A DNA stretch of 64,000 nt from contig NZ_BMMD01000001.1 in assembly GCF_014645655.1 (NCBI RefSeq), positions 214,229 to 278,228 of the forward strand, read 5' to 3'. The stretch is from Agromyces bauzanensis (lineage in GTDB: Bacteria > Actinomycetota > Actinomycetes > Actinomycetales > Microbacteriaceae). The notes under the pieces were generated by a model. It saw only the letters and a list, made by a program, of their open reading frames with translations, did no database searches and was not told the DNA's origin. Both the position numbers and the translations under genes were made by a program. The stretch's first letter is position 1. Every line of letters begins with the position of its first letter. Below, piece by piece: positions 49,814 to 58,020 of this stretch.

Positions 49814-52774
49814 ATGTCGTTCCACGTCTACCGCATCACTCGGTCGATTGCGACGGTTGCCGCTCTCGGCTTGGCGCTCGCATCGGCTCCGCTCGCAGGG
49901 CAGACCGCTGCGCTGGCGGCTCCTTCGCAGACCGCATCTGCCGAGGGGCTCGAGGTGGGCGTGATCAGCGACCTGCACTTCGGTGTCGACGAAGAGGCCC
50001 CGGAGGGCGGCGCGGTCGACAATCGGCTGCGCGAGGAGCACCTTCGAAACGCCCTCCACTTCTACCAGGAACGCGATGTCGATCTGCTCGTCCTCAACGG
50101 CGACCTCGTCGACAACGGGCTCGAAGGTGAGTACGAGCGGTTCACACGCGTCTTCAACGAGGTCTTCGCCGAGCCCGGCTCGGCTCCGGCCGTGCTCGCG
50201 ACGGGGGGAAACCACGAGTTCCGCCCCGAGTACGAGGGCGACTGGTCGGTCGACGAGGTGCGCCGGCTGTTCGTCGAGCAGGTGAACCGGGGTGCGATGA
50301 ACGCCGTGGTCAACAACGGCTCGGATTCGGTCGACAACGTGATCAACGTCGGCGGGTACACGTTCATCGGCCTCACCACGGAGAGCGGCATACCCGCGGG
50401 AGATTTCCGTGAACACTCGACGCAGTGGCTGGAGGCGCAGCTCGCCACCGCGGAGGCAGCAGATCCCGACAAGCCGATCTTCGTGTTCGTGCACCAGCCG
50501 GTGCGGAACACGACACTTCGCAGCGCGAACAGCCCGGCGGCACTGGGGCCCGTGCTCGCGAAGTACCCGCAGGCCATCGTGTTCGCGGGGCACACCCACT
50601 CGCCACTCGCCGACGAACGCGCCATCCACCAACGGGACTTCACCTCGGTGAACACGGGCGCGCTCTGGTATCTCAGCGGCCTCGAGGGCTCGTTCGCCGA
50701 AGTGCCCGATCGCTTCGATGCGGCGAACGGCCTGGTCGTCGACATCCGGCCCGAACAGGTCGAGATCGAACGCCGCGACTTCCACAACTCGCATCCGATC
50801 AAGCAGGATTGGGTGATCCGAGCCCCATTCGGTGATCCGAGCACCTTCGTCTACACCGACGAGCGCGCCCAGCAGAGCGTGGCGCCGTCCTTCTCCGGCA
50901 ACGCGAAGCTCAGGGTGGTCGACGTGCAACCGCATCACGCGACCGTCGAGTTCGACGCGGCGACGGCAGCGGACTTCGTGTACTCGTACGCCCTGACGGC
51001 GACCGATCCGCCGACCGGCGCGATAGCCGCCACGCTGAGCAAGCCGTCGGACTTCTACCTCGACTTCGACGAGCAGGCGAAACGGCATCAGTGGACCATC
51101 TCCGGGCTCACCCCCGGCCGGGAATATGCCCTGGCCGTCGTCGCGACGGAATCGTTCGGCAAGGCCAGCGCTCCGCTCACGACGACCATCCAGACTCCGC
51201 CGGCCGAGACGGAAGCCGAAGACGTGTTGCTCGTCGACTTCGCGAACGGCAAGCCCGACGACCGCTCGGCCTACAAGACCCCGGCAGAGCCGTTCCGAAC
51301 CGTTCGCATCGCCGAGGACTCGACGATCGGCAGGCAGGCGTTCACCACCGACGGGCGCTACAACACCATCACCTTCGACCTGACCGAGCGCCAGCACGCC
51401 GAGATCGCCAACCGGTACACGCTCGATGTGGTGTTCAAGGTGCACGCGACCGTGCCGGTGGGCCAGGTGATCGCGAGCAACTCCAACACGACCGGCATCG
51501 GCCTCTTCGTCGACGGGCACAACGAGCTCGTGGGGCGCACCTTCGTCGGTGGGCGTGCGAAGGACCTGTACCTCGGCCAGATCGAGCCCGGCAGCCACTA
51601 CCGAGCCGTCATGACCTACGACGGCGACATCCTTCGCGCCTACCTCAACGGCACCGAGGTGGCGCGCAGCGGCAGCCAGGGCGCTGCCGTGCTGGGCCAG
51701 ACGAACGAGATCCCGTTCTCGATCGGCGCCACACCCTATGCCGACGCCCTCGCCATGTACTACCCCCTGAACGGCAGCGTCGCGTACCTGAACCTCAAGA
51801 ACCTCGCCCTCCCCGGCGAGGAGATCGCGCAGGACTTCGCTGATGTCGCGAGCTGGGCGACCGGCCTGCCGGTGATCCCGACCGTGATCCCGCAGCTGGG
51901 TACGCCATCGCCGGCGATGCCGGTCTTCGTGAGCGCCGTCAACCCGACCGACCTCAACCGGTCGGTGCAGTACCCGCAGGCGGGCGGCAATCACCTGTTC
52001 GAGTACGTCGAGCTCTACAACAGCTCCGACGAGGCCATCGACCTGAACGCGACGTACGACCTGCTCTACGACAGCACGCCGCTCACCGTGACCACGGACG
52101 GGACGAACACCACGGGGGTGGTGCTTCCGGCGCGATCTGCGGCCGTCCTGTGGGCGAAGCGCAGCCCCCACCCGGAATGGGGCGATGCCGACCGCCTCAC
52201 GATCGACGATTTCCGCCGCACCTACAGTGTGCCTGCAGAGGTGCCCGTCTACATCGTGCAGGGCAAGGACGGGTGGGCCCGGAGCGGAGGCACCACCCTT
52301 CGCGACAAGGCCGGCACCGTGCTGAGCACCCTCCGGTGGTCGACCGCGGAGGCGAGCGAGGCGGGCGCGGCGCGGTTCAAGGTCCCGGCCTCGGGCACCA
52401 CGATGGACGTGTTCCAGACGTTCGGCGCCCGGAGGCCCGGGCTCGTCGATCCTCAGCAGTACAACCTCGACGGCGAGCCGCCGGTGATCGGCGTCATCTC
52501 GCAGTCCGATGTCGACAAGAAGTCGAACGCCGTCATCAGCGCAGAGGCGATCGACAACCTCCGCATCGCGTGGGGCCGGCTGTACTACCGGACCGCACCG
52601 GACGAACACTACGTCTCGGTCGACATGTCGATCGACGGCGACCGTCTCACGGCCGAGATCGCCCAGGCATTCCTGGAGTCGCCTGAGCTGCAGTACTACA
52701 TCGAGGTCAGCGACGGCTGGAATGTCGCGTCGACGGCCGAGACGCCGATCACCGTCGGAGTCGGCAAGAAGTAG
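49814..52774 (+). CDS. Secreted multidomain metallophosphoesterase
   Basis: 986-aa exported protein. A signal peptide covers residues 1-36 (cleavage after ALAA). The calcineurin-like phosphoesterase domain (about 45-330) has VISDLHFGVD, VLNGDLVDNG, ATGGNHEFRP, FVFVHQPV and VFAGHTHSP, supplying all metal ligands. A fibronectin type III-like domain (about 365-460), a LamG/concanavalin-like domain (about 475-665) and a lamin-tail-like domain (about 695-830) follow. A final beta domain ends ITVGVGKK. No sortase or membrane anchor is seen. It likely acts on phosphate esters outside the cell. Confidence 0.92.
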   Translation: MSFHVYRITRSIATVAALGLALASAPLAGQTAALAAPSQTASAEGLEVGVISDLHFGVDEEAPEGGAVDNRLREEHLRNALHFYQERDVDLLVLNGDLVDNGLEGEYERFTRVFNEVFAEPGSAPAVLATGGNHEFRPEYEGDWSVDEVRRLFVEQVNRGAMNAVVNNGSDSVDNVINVGGYTFIGLTTESGIPAGDFREHSTQWLEAQLATAEAADPDKPIFVFVHQPVRNTTLRSANSPAALGPVLAKYPQAIVFAGHTHSPLADERAIHQRDFTSVNTGALWYLSGLEGSFAEVPDRFDAANGLVVDIRPEQVEIERRDFHNSHPIKQDWVIRAPFGDPSTFVYTDERAQQSVAPSFSGNAKLRVVDVQPHHATVEFDAATAADFVYSYALTATDPPTGAIAATLSKPSDFYLDFDEQAKRHQWTISGLTPGREYALAVVATESFGKASAPLTTTIQTPPAETEAEDVLLVDFANGKPDDRSAYKTPAEPFRTVRIAEDSTIGRQAFTTDGRYNTITFDLTERQHAEIANRYTLDVVFKVHATVPVGQVIASNSNTTGIGLFVDGHNELVGRTFVGGRAKDLYLGQIEPGSHYRAVMTYDGDILRAYLNGTEVARSGSQGAAVLGQTNEIPFSIGATPYADALAMYYPLNGSVAYLNLKNLALPGEEIAQDFADVASWATGLPVIPTVIPQLGTPSPAMPVFVSAVNPTDLNRSVQYPQAGGNHLFEYVELYNSSDEAIDLNATYDLLYDSTPLTVTTDGTNTTGVVLPARSAAVLWAKRSPHPEWGDADRLTIDDFRRTYSVPAEVPVYIVQGKDGWARSGGTTLRDKAGTVLSTLRWSTAEASEAGAARFKVPASGTTMDVFQTFGARRPGLVDPQQYNLDGEPPVIGVISQSDVDKKSNAVISAEAIDNLRIAWGRLYYRTAPDEHYVSVDMSIDGDRLTAEIAQAFLESPELQYYIEVSDGWNVASTAETPITVGVGKK

Positions 52775-52849
52775 ACGCCATACGTTGAGGAACATCGAGA
52801 GGGGTACGCGGCATCCCAAGACCGACGCAAGCCGGGGAACGACCGCGGG

Positions 52850-53788
52850 TCAGGTGGCGGCGACGTCGTTGCCGAGCGCACGCAGCACGCGCTGCGCCGA
52901 ACCGCCGAGGTTCCACTCGGCGGCGAGGCGTTCGACCTCCGCGAGGTGGGCGGTGTCGAGCGGCCGGATGCGGGCGGCGAACTCGCCGAGGTCGAGGTCG
53001 CGCACGACTTCGACGACGGTCGGCGAGACCTCGAGGTAGTCGGCAGCTCCGATGATCTTCGCGCGCATTCCCGCTGAGAGAGGTGCGGTCGGGTCGGATG
53101 CCGCGGCCACGAGCCCGTCGAGGTCGACGAACTGCCGCAGCAGGCTCGCCGCGGTCTTGTCGCCGATGCCCGGGACGCCGGGCAGGCCGTCGGACGCGTC
53201 GCCGCGCAGCACCGCGAAGTCGGCGTATTGCGCGGGCAGCACGCCGTACTTCGCGACGACCGAGACGTCGGTGAGGACCTCGAGCCTGCTCATTCCGCGA
53301 GCGGTGTAGATGACGCGCACGGCACGTGCGTCGTCGATGAGCTGGAAGAGATCGCGATCGCCGGTGACGACGTCGATCGGCATGGTGGCCTGTGCGGCCA
53401 GACTGCCGATGACGTCGTCGGCCTCGTGATCGGGCTTGCCGATCACCGTCACGTCGAGTTCCGTGAGCAACTCGCGGATCATCGGTACCTGGGCCGCGAG
53501 CGCGGCGGGCACCTCCTCGACGTCGGGCCCGCACGGCACGAGCTCGGCAACGCGGTGCGCCTTGTAGCTCGGTATCAACTCGACTCGCCAGTGCGGTCGC
53601 CAGTCGTCGTCCCAGCAGGCAACGAGGTGAGTCGGCTCGAAGTCGGACACGAGCCGGGCGATGATATCGGCGAGGCCCCGCACCGCGTTGACGGGGGTGC
53701 CGTCAGCACGCCTGATCGAGTCGGGCACGCCGTAGAAGGCGCGGAAGTAGAGCGAGGCGGTGTCGAGCAACATGAGGCGGTCGGTCAC
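52850..53788 (-). CDS. 5'-3' exonuclease (FEN/Pol I N-terminal-like)
   Basis: 312-aa stand-alone flap nuclease related to the N-terminal domain of DNA polymerase I. RLMLLDTASLYFRAFYGVPD opens the domain and VACWDDDWRPHWRVELIPSYKAHR is the arch/metal region. EADDVIGSLAAQA and VVTGDRDLFQLID supply acidic metal ligands, and GDASDGLPGVPGIGDKTAAS is the helix-two-turn-helix. Roles in RNA-primer and flap removal are known for relatives. GTG 53788 has AGGA at the right distance; ATG 53773 is the alternative. Confidence 0.93.
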   Translation of the reverse strand: MTDRLMLLDTASLYFRAFYGVPDSIRRADGTPVNAVRGLADIIARLVSDFEPTHLVACWDDDWRPHWRVELIPSYKAHRVAELVPCGPDVEEVPAALAAQVPMIRELLTELDVTVIGKPDHEADDVIGSLAAQATMPIDVVTGDRDLFQLIDDARAVRVIYTARGMSRLEVLTDVSVVAKYGVLPAQYADFAVLRGDASDGLPGVPGIGDKTAASLLRQFVDLDGLVAAASDPTAPLSAGMRAKIIGAADYLEVSPTVVEVVRDLDLGEFAARIRPLDTAHLAEVERLAAEWNLGGSAQRVLRALGNDVAAT

Positions 53789-53817
53789 ACCGCGATCCTG
53801 CCATGTGCCGCCCACGA

Positions 53818-54393
53818 TCACCGGTCGGCGGCGCCGAGCCCCTTGCGATACACGACCAGATCGCACGTCGTGGCGAGCAGCGGCGCCAGCTCGGGGTAGA
53901 GCTCGCCGAGTTCGCCGGTGCGCACCTCGCAGTATCCGATGCGGGTGTACCACTCGCGGAGGAACTCCTTCGACGGATGCGTCCACGTCGTCGGCACAAG
54001 GAGTTCGAGCTGCATGTCCGAGTGTCCGTGCTCGACCGCCCAGCGTTCGGCGAAGGCCACGAGGGCGCGGCCGATGCCGAGTCCACGGCGCTCAGGATCC
54101 GCGGCCAGCATCCCGAATTCGGCGAGGCCGTCGTCGAGGCGCTGCACCCGAACGGCGCCCACCACGCGGCCATCGGCGCGCGCCGTCACGAGTTCCGCGT
54201 GGCGGATCAGCCCGGCGACCTCCTCGGGGTCCGTGCGGCGGGCACCGGCGGTCCACAGGCCGGCCTCGGCTTGGTCGTACACGACGTTGATGAGTTCGGC
54301 GATCGCACTGGCCCGCTCGTGGTCGTCGGCGGATTCCGCCGGCTCGACACCGACGTCGAGCGCGGAGAGCGGCGGGCGGGACGAGGTGTTCAC
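53818..54393 (-). CDS. GNAT family N-acetyltransferase
   Basis: 191-aa acetyltransferase. An N-terminal acidic stretch leads to the core with TARADGRVVGAVRVQRLDDG, and FGMLAADPERRGLGIGRALV is the acetyl-CoA motif A (Q/RxxGxG/A). A C-terminal FLREWYTRIGYCEVRTGELG follows. Substrate unknown. Starts at GTG 54393. It is 29 bp upstream of the exonuclease gene on the same strand, so the two may be co-transcribed. Confidence 0.88.
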   Translation of the reverse strand: MNTSSRPPLSALDVGVEPAESADDHERASAIAELINVVYDQAEAGLWTAGARRTDPEEVAGLIRHAELVTARADGRVVGAVRVQRLDDGLAEFGMLAADPERRGLGIGRALVAFAERWAVEHGHSDMQLELLVPTTWTHPSKEFLREWYTRIGYCEVRTGELGELYPELAPLLATTCDLVVYRKGLGAADR

Positions 54394-54438
54394 CGTCCCA
54401 TTGTTGCAGTGACACCCGGCGCCGAAACGCGAGCCGCG

Positions 54439-55032
54439 TCAGTCGTCGAAGCCCCTCGCCACCAGCGCCTCGCCCATCGCGTCGGCGGTCTGCAGCGACC
54501 GCACCATGACCGGCACCGCCACCGCACGCAGCGACCCCTCGACGCCGCGCGCGCGTCGGGCCTCGAGCACCGCGCGGACGATCTCGGTCATGAGCGGCAC
54601 CGCTCGGATCGTCATCGCCAGCACGATGCCGACGCGCTCGGGGTCGAGGCGACGACCGAACAGGCGCAGGCCCGCCCGCACGGAGTCGAGGATCGCCGAC
54701 ACGCGGGTCGTGAGGGTCACCAGCGCTGCGAGCGCGACGCAGGCCGTCACGCGCAGCGACATCTCGACCGCCGACTCCCACCCCGAGAACAGGGCGTTGA
54801 GCGGGGCGGCGACGAGGAGGATCCAGAGCACAGGCACGAGCTGCGTCACGACGTCGCGTGGCGGAATGGCCGCCACCGCGAAACCCAGCAGTGCGAGCAC
54901 GAGGGCGATCAGCAGCATCCACCATTCAGGGAGCAGGGCGATCACGACGACGGATGCCGCCAGCCCCACGAGCTTGGCGCCTGCGCCGAGCCGGTGCAGC
55001 GCCGAGGTGCCGGGCCGGTACGACCCGATCAT
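54439..55032 (-). CDS. bioN: ECF transporter transmembrane protein EcfT (BioN)
   Basis: 197-aa membrane scaffold that links the S-component BioY to the ATPase. Helices cover about 20-75 and 85-110. The cytosolic coupling helices carry the Ala-Arg-Gly motifs, visible as LEARRARGVEGS and EALVARGFDD at the end. The short form, about 200 aa, is the BioN type. It overlaps the ATPase gene by four bases (ATGA) and is the last gene of bioY-ecfA-ecfT. Confidence 0.92.
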   Translation of the reverse strand: MIGSYRPGTSALHRLGAGAKLVGLAASVVVIALLPEWWMLLIALVLALLGFAVAAIPPRDVVTQLVPVLWILLVAAPLNALFSGWESAVEMSLRVTACVALAALVTLTTRVSAILDSVRAGLRLFGRRLDPERVGIVLAMTIRAVPLMTEIVRAVLEARRARGVEGSLRAVAVPVMVRSLQTADAMGEALVARGFDD

Positions 55033-55709
55033 CGGATGAGATTCCGGTACGCGCCGACCGCCTCGGCGGGGGAGCCGTCGGCCACGATGCGACCGCCCTC
55101 CACCACGAGCACCCGGTCGAACGACTCGACGGACTCGAGCCGATGCGTGACGAGCACGAGCTGCTGGTCGAGCTCCGCGAAGTGCCGTTCGACGAGTTGG
55201 GCGTTGCGGGCATCGAGCAGCGTGGTCGGCTCGTCGGCGACGACGATCGCGGGCTCCGCCACGAGCACCGCGGCGAGCGCCAGCAGCTGCTTCTGCCCGC
55301 CCGAGAGCCGGTGAGCCGGGCGATCGGCGAGCTCGGCGAGGCCGAACCGGTCGAGCGCGCGATCGACGCGCGCAGCGGCATCTGCTGCATCGAGCCGCAG
55401 CCGACGCAGGGAGAACGCGACATCTTCTCGCACCGTGGGCATCACGATCTGGTTGTCGGGGTTGGTGAAGACGAAGCCGACGCGGCGGCGCACTTCGCGG
55501 CCATGGCGCGCGACGTCGAGCCCGTCGACGAGCACGCGGCCGGCGGTCGGAGCGACGAGTCCGTTGACGAGTCGCGCCAGCGTGGACTTGCCTGAGCCGT
55601 TCGCCCCGATCACGCCGATGCGCCGCTCCGCGAGGCGCAGCGAGACGTCGCTCAGCACCACCTCGCCGTCGTAGCGATGCGTGACCTGCTCGAAGACGAT
55701 CTCGCTCAT
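55029..55709 (-). CDS. bioM: ECF transporter ATPase (BioM)
   Basis: 226-aa ABC ATPase. Walker A is GANGSGKST (Lys41). The Q-loop is GFVFTNPDNQIVMPTVREDV, a hallmark of energy-coupling-factor ATPases. Signature is LSGGQKQLLALAAVLV, Walker B is IVVADEPTTLLD and the H-loop is VLVTHRLE. It hydrolyses ATP to drive biotin uptake by BioY with BioN. Starts at ATG 55709, overlapping the bioY stop. Confidence 0.94.
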   Translation of the reverse strand: MSEIVFEQVTHRYDGEVVLSDVSLRLAERRIGVIGANGSGKSTLARLVNGLVAPTAGRVLVDGLDVARHGREVRRRVGFVFTNPDNQIVMPTVREDVAFSLRRLRLDAADAAARVDRALDRFGLAELADRPAHRLSGGQKQLLALAAVLVAEPAIVVADEPTTLLDARNAQLVERHFAELDQQLVLVTHRLESVESFDRVLVVEGGRIVADGSPAEAVGAYRNLIR

Positions 55710-56362
55710 CCGATGTCGGTCGCGGCCGTCTCGGTCGAGGGTGCGGCGGCGCGCGATCGGCGCCATGGCCATGACTTCTCGGCGATGAGCCCGGGCCAGG
55801 CGCGGTGCACGCCGGCGGCGACGAGCGCAGCGATGACGGCCTTGATCGCGTCCCCGACGAGGAACGGCAGGCTGCCGGTGGCGATCGCCGCCCAAATCGG
55901 CATGCCGGTCACGGCGGTGAGCCACGGGATGCCGACGAGGTAGACCGCGAGGATGCCGCCGACGGACGTCGCGATGAGCAGAGTCCAGAACTGCAGCCGC
56001 GGTGTGAGCCGCTCGGCGAGCCAGCCGATCACGAGGGCGCCGAGGATGAAACCGACCAGGTAGCCGCCGGTCGGGCCGACGAGCACGGCGAGCCCGCCCG
56101 TGGCACCCGCGAGGATCGGCAGGCCGGCGAGGCCCAGCGCGACGTACACGGTCACGGCGAGGGCGCCCTTCCGCGCGCCGAGGATGGCGCCGGCGAGCAT
56201 GACGCCGAGGGTCTGGAGGGTGATCGGCACGCCGATGCCGACCGGAATGGTGCCGGGCAGCGTGAGCGCCGCGATGAGCGCGGCGAAGACGGCGATCTGC
56301 GCGAGGTCGCGCGCCGAGCTGCGCACGGCGGTGCGGCCGCTTGGAGTCTGGGCGACGGTCAT
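55706..56362 (-). CDS. bioY: Biotin transporter S-component BioY
   Basis: 218-aa six-helix substrate-binding membrane protein. PGTIPVGIGVPITLQTLGVM, LAGAILGARKGALAVTVYVA LGLAGLP, and LVGPTGGYLVGFILGA are all conserved in BioY. SLPFLVGDAIKAVIAALVAA closes the fold. It binds biotin with nanomolar affinity in characterised relatives. First gene of the operon; two small palindromes lie 25-50 bases upstream (56387-56411). ATG 56362 is supported by AAGGGGAACG just upstream. Confidence 0.95.
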   Translation of the reverse strand: MTVAQTPSGRTAVRSSARDLAQIAVFAALIAALTLPGTIPVGIGVPITLQTLGVMLAGAILGARKGALAVTVYVALGLAGLPILAGATGGLAVLVGPTGGYLVGFILGALVIGWLAERLTPRLQFWTLLIATSVGGILAVYLVGIPWLTAVTGMPIWAAIATGSLPFLVGDAIKAVIAALVAAGVHRAWPGLIAEKSWPWRRSRAAAPSTETAATDIG

Positions 56363-56386
56363 CGTTCCCCTTGGGTTCGTGGCGTG

Positions 56387-56411
56387 GAGCCGAACGGCTC
56401 GTGAACTCACG
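56387..56411 (-). promoter_or_regulatory. Palindromes upstream of bioY (possible operator)
   Basis: GAGCCG-AA-CGGCTC (56387-56400) and CGTGA-AC-TCACG (56400-56411) are adjacent perfect inverted repeats in the bioY leader. Neither matches the known BirA or BioR boxes. A regulator-binding or RNA-hairpin role is inferred only from symmetry and position. Confidence 0.3.
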
Positions 56412-56493
56412 CTACGAATGCCGGGGAGCGGCTGCTCGATCCGGCCGTACAAGAATCGGCGGCGGATTTTGGAACGCGGATGCCGCGGGCCGC

Positions 56494-56925
56494 TCAGGCG
56501 GCGCGGGCCTCGAGGTCGGCCGACTGGCCGATCGACGGGAGCGTCGCGGCATCCGTCTCGGTCTCGGCCACGACCACGGGGTCGGCCCAGACGACGAGCG
56601 GCGCGGGCACCCAGCTGAGGGCGAGCGGCTCGTTCTCGGCCGGCACGACGACCGCGACGGACTCCCGTTCGTCGAGCACCGTGCGGGTGAGCTCCGCGGC
56701 GATCTGGTGCGTGAGCATCGCGCGGAAGATCTGGTCGGTGTCCTGTTCGGTGCGCCGCACGAGCGACCAGGAACCGCCGGGTCCGATGAACTCGGCGAGC
56801 TTCGCGTTCAGCAGTTCGAAGAGGTGTTCGCCACGCAGGTCGGCCGCGGTGGGGCGCGGCGCCGAGGCGGCGGCGTGGGCGGAGGCCTGGGCTGCGAGCC
56901 TCGCTCTGCGCCAGCGGCGGAACAT
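56494..56925 (-). CDS. Hypothetical protein
   Basis: 143-aa protein of unknown family. A basic, Ala-rich start (MFRRWRRARLAAQASAHAAA) precedes a compact region (GEHLFELLNAKLAEFIGPGG, DQIFRAMLTHQIAAELTRTV) that predicts mixed helix and strand, ending PAPLVVWADPVVVAETETDA. No signal peptide or membrane helix. AGAGGGG precedes ATG 56925. Codon use matches the neighbourhood, so a real gene is likely. Confidence 0.65.
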   Translation of the reverse strand: MFRRWRRARLAAQASAHAAASAPRPTAADLRGEHLFELLNAKLAEFIGPGGSWSLVRRTEQDTDQIFRAMLTHQIAAELTRTVLDERESVAVVVPAENEPLALSWVPAPLVVWADPVVVAETETDAATLPSIGQSADLEARAA

Positions 56926-57107
56926 CGGTGACCCCTCTCGGTGGCGTTCGGGCCGGACGGTTCGGGCCGTGCGGTCGGTCTACTTCAGTCTCGGGCCTCG
57001 ACTCGCGGATCGCGGCTGACACGCCGCGTTCGCCGGCTTGCACGAAATGCTCGGAACCGGCGAGGCGGGGGGAGCGAGGCGGGGGGAGGGGGGCTCCGTC
57101 GACGATG

Positions 57108-57296
57108 CTACTCGGTGAGCTCGGCGCGCTTCGACTCGTCGGCGACGGTGCCGATCGCGATGGCGAGGCTCGCTGCCCATGAGATCCACATGAGGATGAG
57201 GCGCCAGTCCCGCGGCCCGGCGATCGTGGACCGGATGACCGCGATGCCCCCGAAGATCGAACTGAGCACTGCTCCACTGAAGAGGTACTTGCGCAT
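57108..57296 (-). CDS. Small two-helix membrane protein
   Basis: 62-aa protein: MRKYLFSGAVLSSIFGGIAV is the first helix, RDWRLILMWISWAASLAIAI the second, with a charged tail DESKRAELTE. It resembles short conserved membrane proteins of Microbacteriaceae; function unknown. TAGCGT ends six bases before ATG 57296, giving a leaderless start and good support that the small frame is used. Confidence 0.75.
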   Translation of the reverse strand: MRKYLFSGAVLSSIFGGIAVIRSTIAGPRDWRLILMWISWAASLAIAIGTVADESKRAELTE

Positions 57297-57302
57297 GCCG
57301 CA

Positions 57303-57308
57303 ACGCTA
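57303..57308 (-). promoter_or_regulatory. -10 box (TAGCGT) of the small membrane protein gene
   Basis: TANNNT hexamer on the minus strand, six bases before ATG 57296. Confidence 0.45.
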
Positions 57309-57361
57309 CCCGTTCGCCTCCCGCGACCGTGAGCACGTCTGTGAGTCAACCGTGTATCTGC

Positions 57362-57390
57362 CCGATCGGTCAGGAGCTGACCGATCGGTC
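57362..57390 (+). promoter_or_regulatory. TetR operator upstream of the MMPL operon
   Basis: CCGATCGGTC occurs twice in direct order (57362-57371 and 57381-57390). Across them GATCGGTCA (57364-57372) and TGACCGATC (57378-57386) form a 9-bp inverted repeat with a 5-base spacer. It ends 16 bases before the TetR gene start, a standard place for autorepression. Confidence 0.75.
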
Positions 57391-57406
57391 AAGTACGGTC
57401 GATGGC

Positions 57407-58012
57407 ATGCCCACCGACGCCCCAACGCCGTCACGCGTGCGCGCCAGCGATGGACTCCGCCAGGTCGCCCTCGAGCAGTTCTCGACCATCGGGTTCGCCG
57501 CGAGCTCGCTGCAGCACATCGCCGACCAGGCCGGCTACTCCAAGTCGAGCGTCCTCTACCACTACTCGTCCAAGGAGGCCCTCCTCGAGGCCGCCATCGG
57601 TCCCGCGGTCGACGCCCTCGAGGAGCTCCTCGACGACTTCGTCGCGAGCGGCCGGTCCGTCGAGGCACGGGCGGAGTTCATCCAGCGGTTCGTCGACTTC
57701 CTCCTCGGCAACCGGCTTGCGGTGCACACCTTCGTGAACCAGGGCCAGTCCCTGCGCGGCACCCCCGTGATCGAGCGGGCGAACACGGCCATCCGCGGCC
57801 TCGCCGACTCGATCTGCGAAGCGGATGCCCCGCTCAGCGAGCAGATGCGATTCGGCGTCGCGCTCGCCGGCGCGGCCTACACGCTCGTCGCCGGCGCGAC
57901 CTTTCTCGAGGAGGGCCGGCGCGCCGAGGCCGAGGACGCCGACGTGCGCGCCGCGCTCATCTCCGTGCTCTCCGAACTGCTCATCCCGGCCGAGGGCCGC
58001 CCGACCCGATAA
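57407..58012 (+). CDS. TetR family transcriptional regulator
   Basis: 201-aa repressor. The N-terminal helix-turn-helix reads GLRQVALEQFSTIGFAASSL QHIADQAGYSKSSVLYHYSS, with SSVLYHY as the recognition helix end. The C-terminal ligand domain is helical and contains ALAGAAYTLVAGATFLEEGR. It is followed after eight bases by the MMPL gene and preceded by a paired GATCGGTCA/TGACCGATC operator, so it most likely represses itself and the export operon until an inducer binds. ATG 57407. Confidence 0.93.
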   Translation: MPTDAPTPSRVRASDGLRQVALEQFSTIGFAASSLQHIADQAGYSKSSVLYHYSSKEALLEAAIGPAVDALEELLDDFVASGRSVEARAEFIQRFVDFLLGNRLAVHTFVNQGQSLRGTPVIERANTAIRGLADSICEADAPLSEQMRFGVALAGAAYTLVAGATFLEEGRRAEAEDADVRAALISVLSELLIPAEGRPTR

Positions 58013-58020
58013 GGCCGCTC

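Noticed and set aside
49736-52819. 1027-aa minus-strand frame
   Set aside because: Antisense of the metallophosphoesterase. Very high Arg/Val/Asp content and no domain; long shadow frames are common at this GC content.
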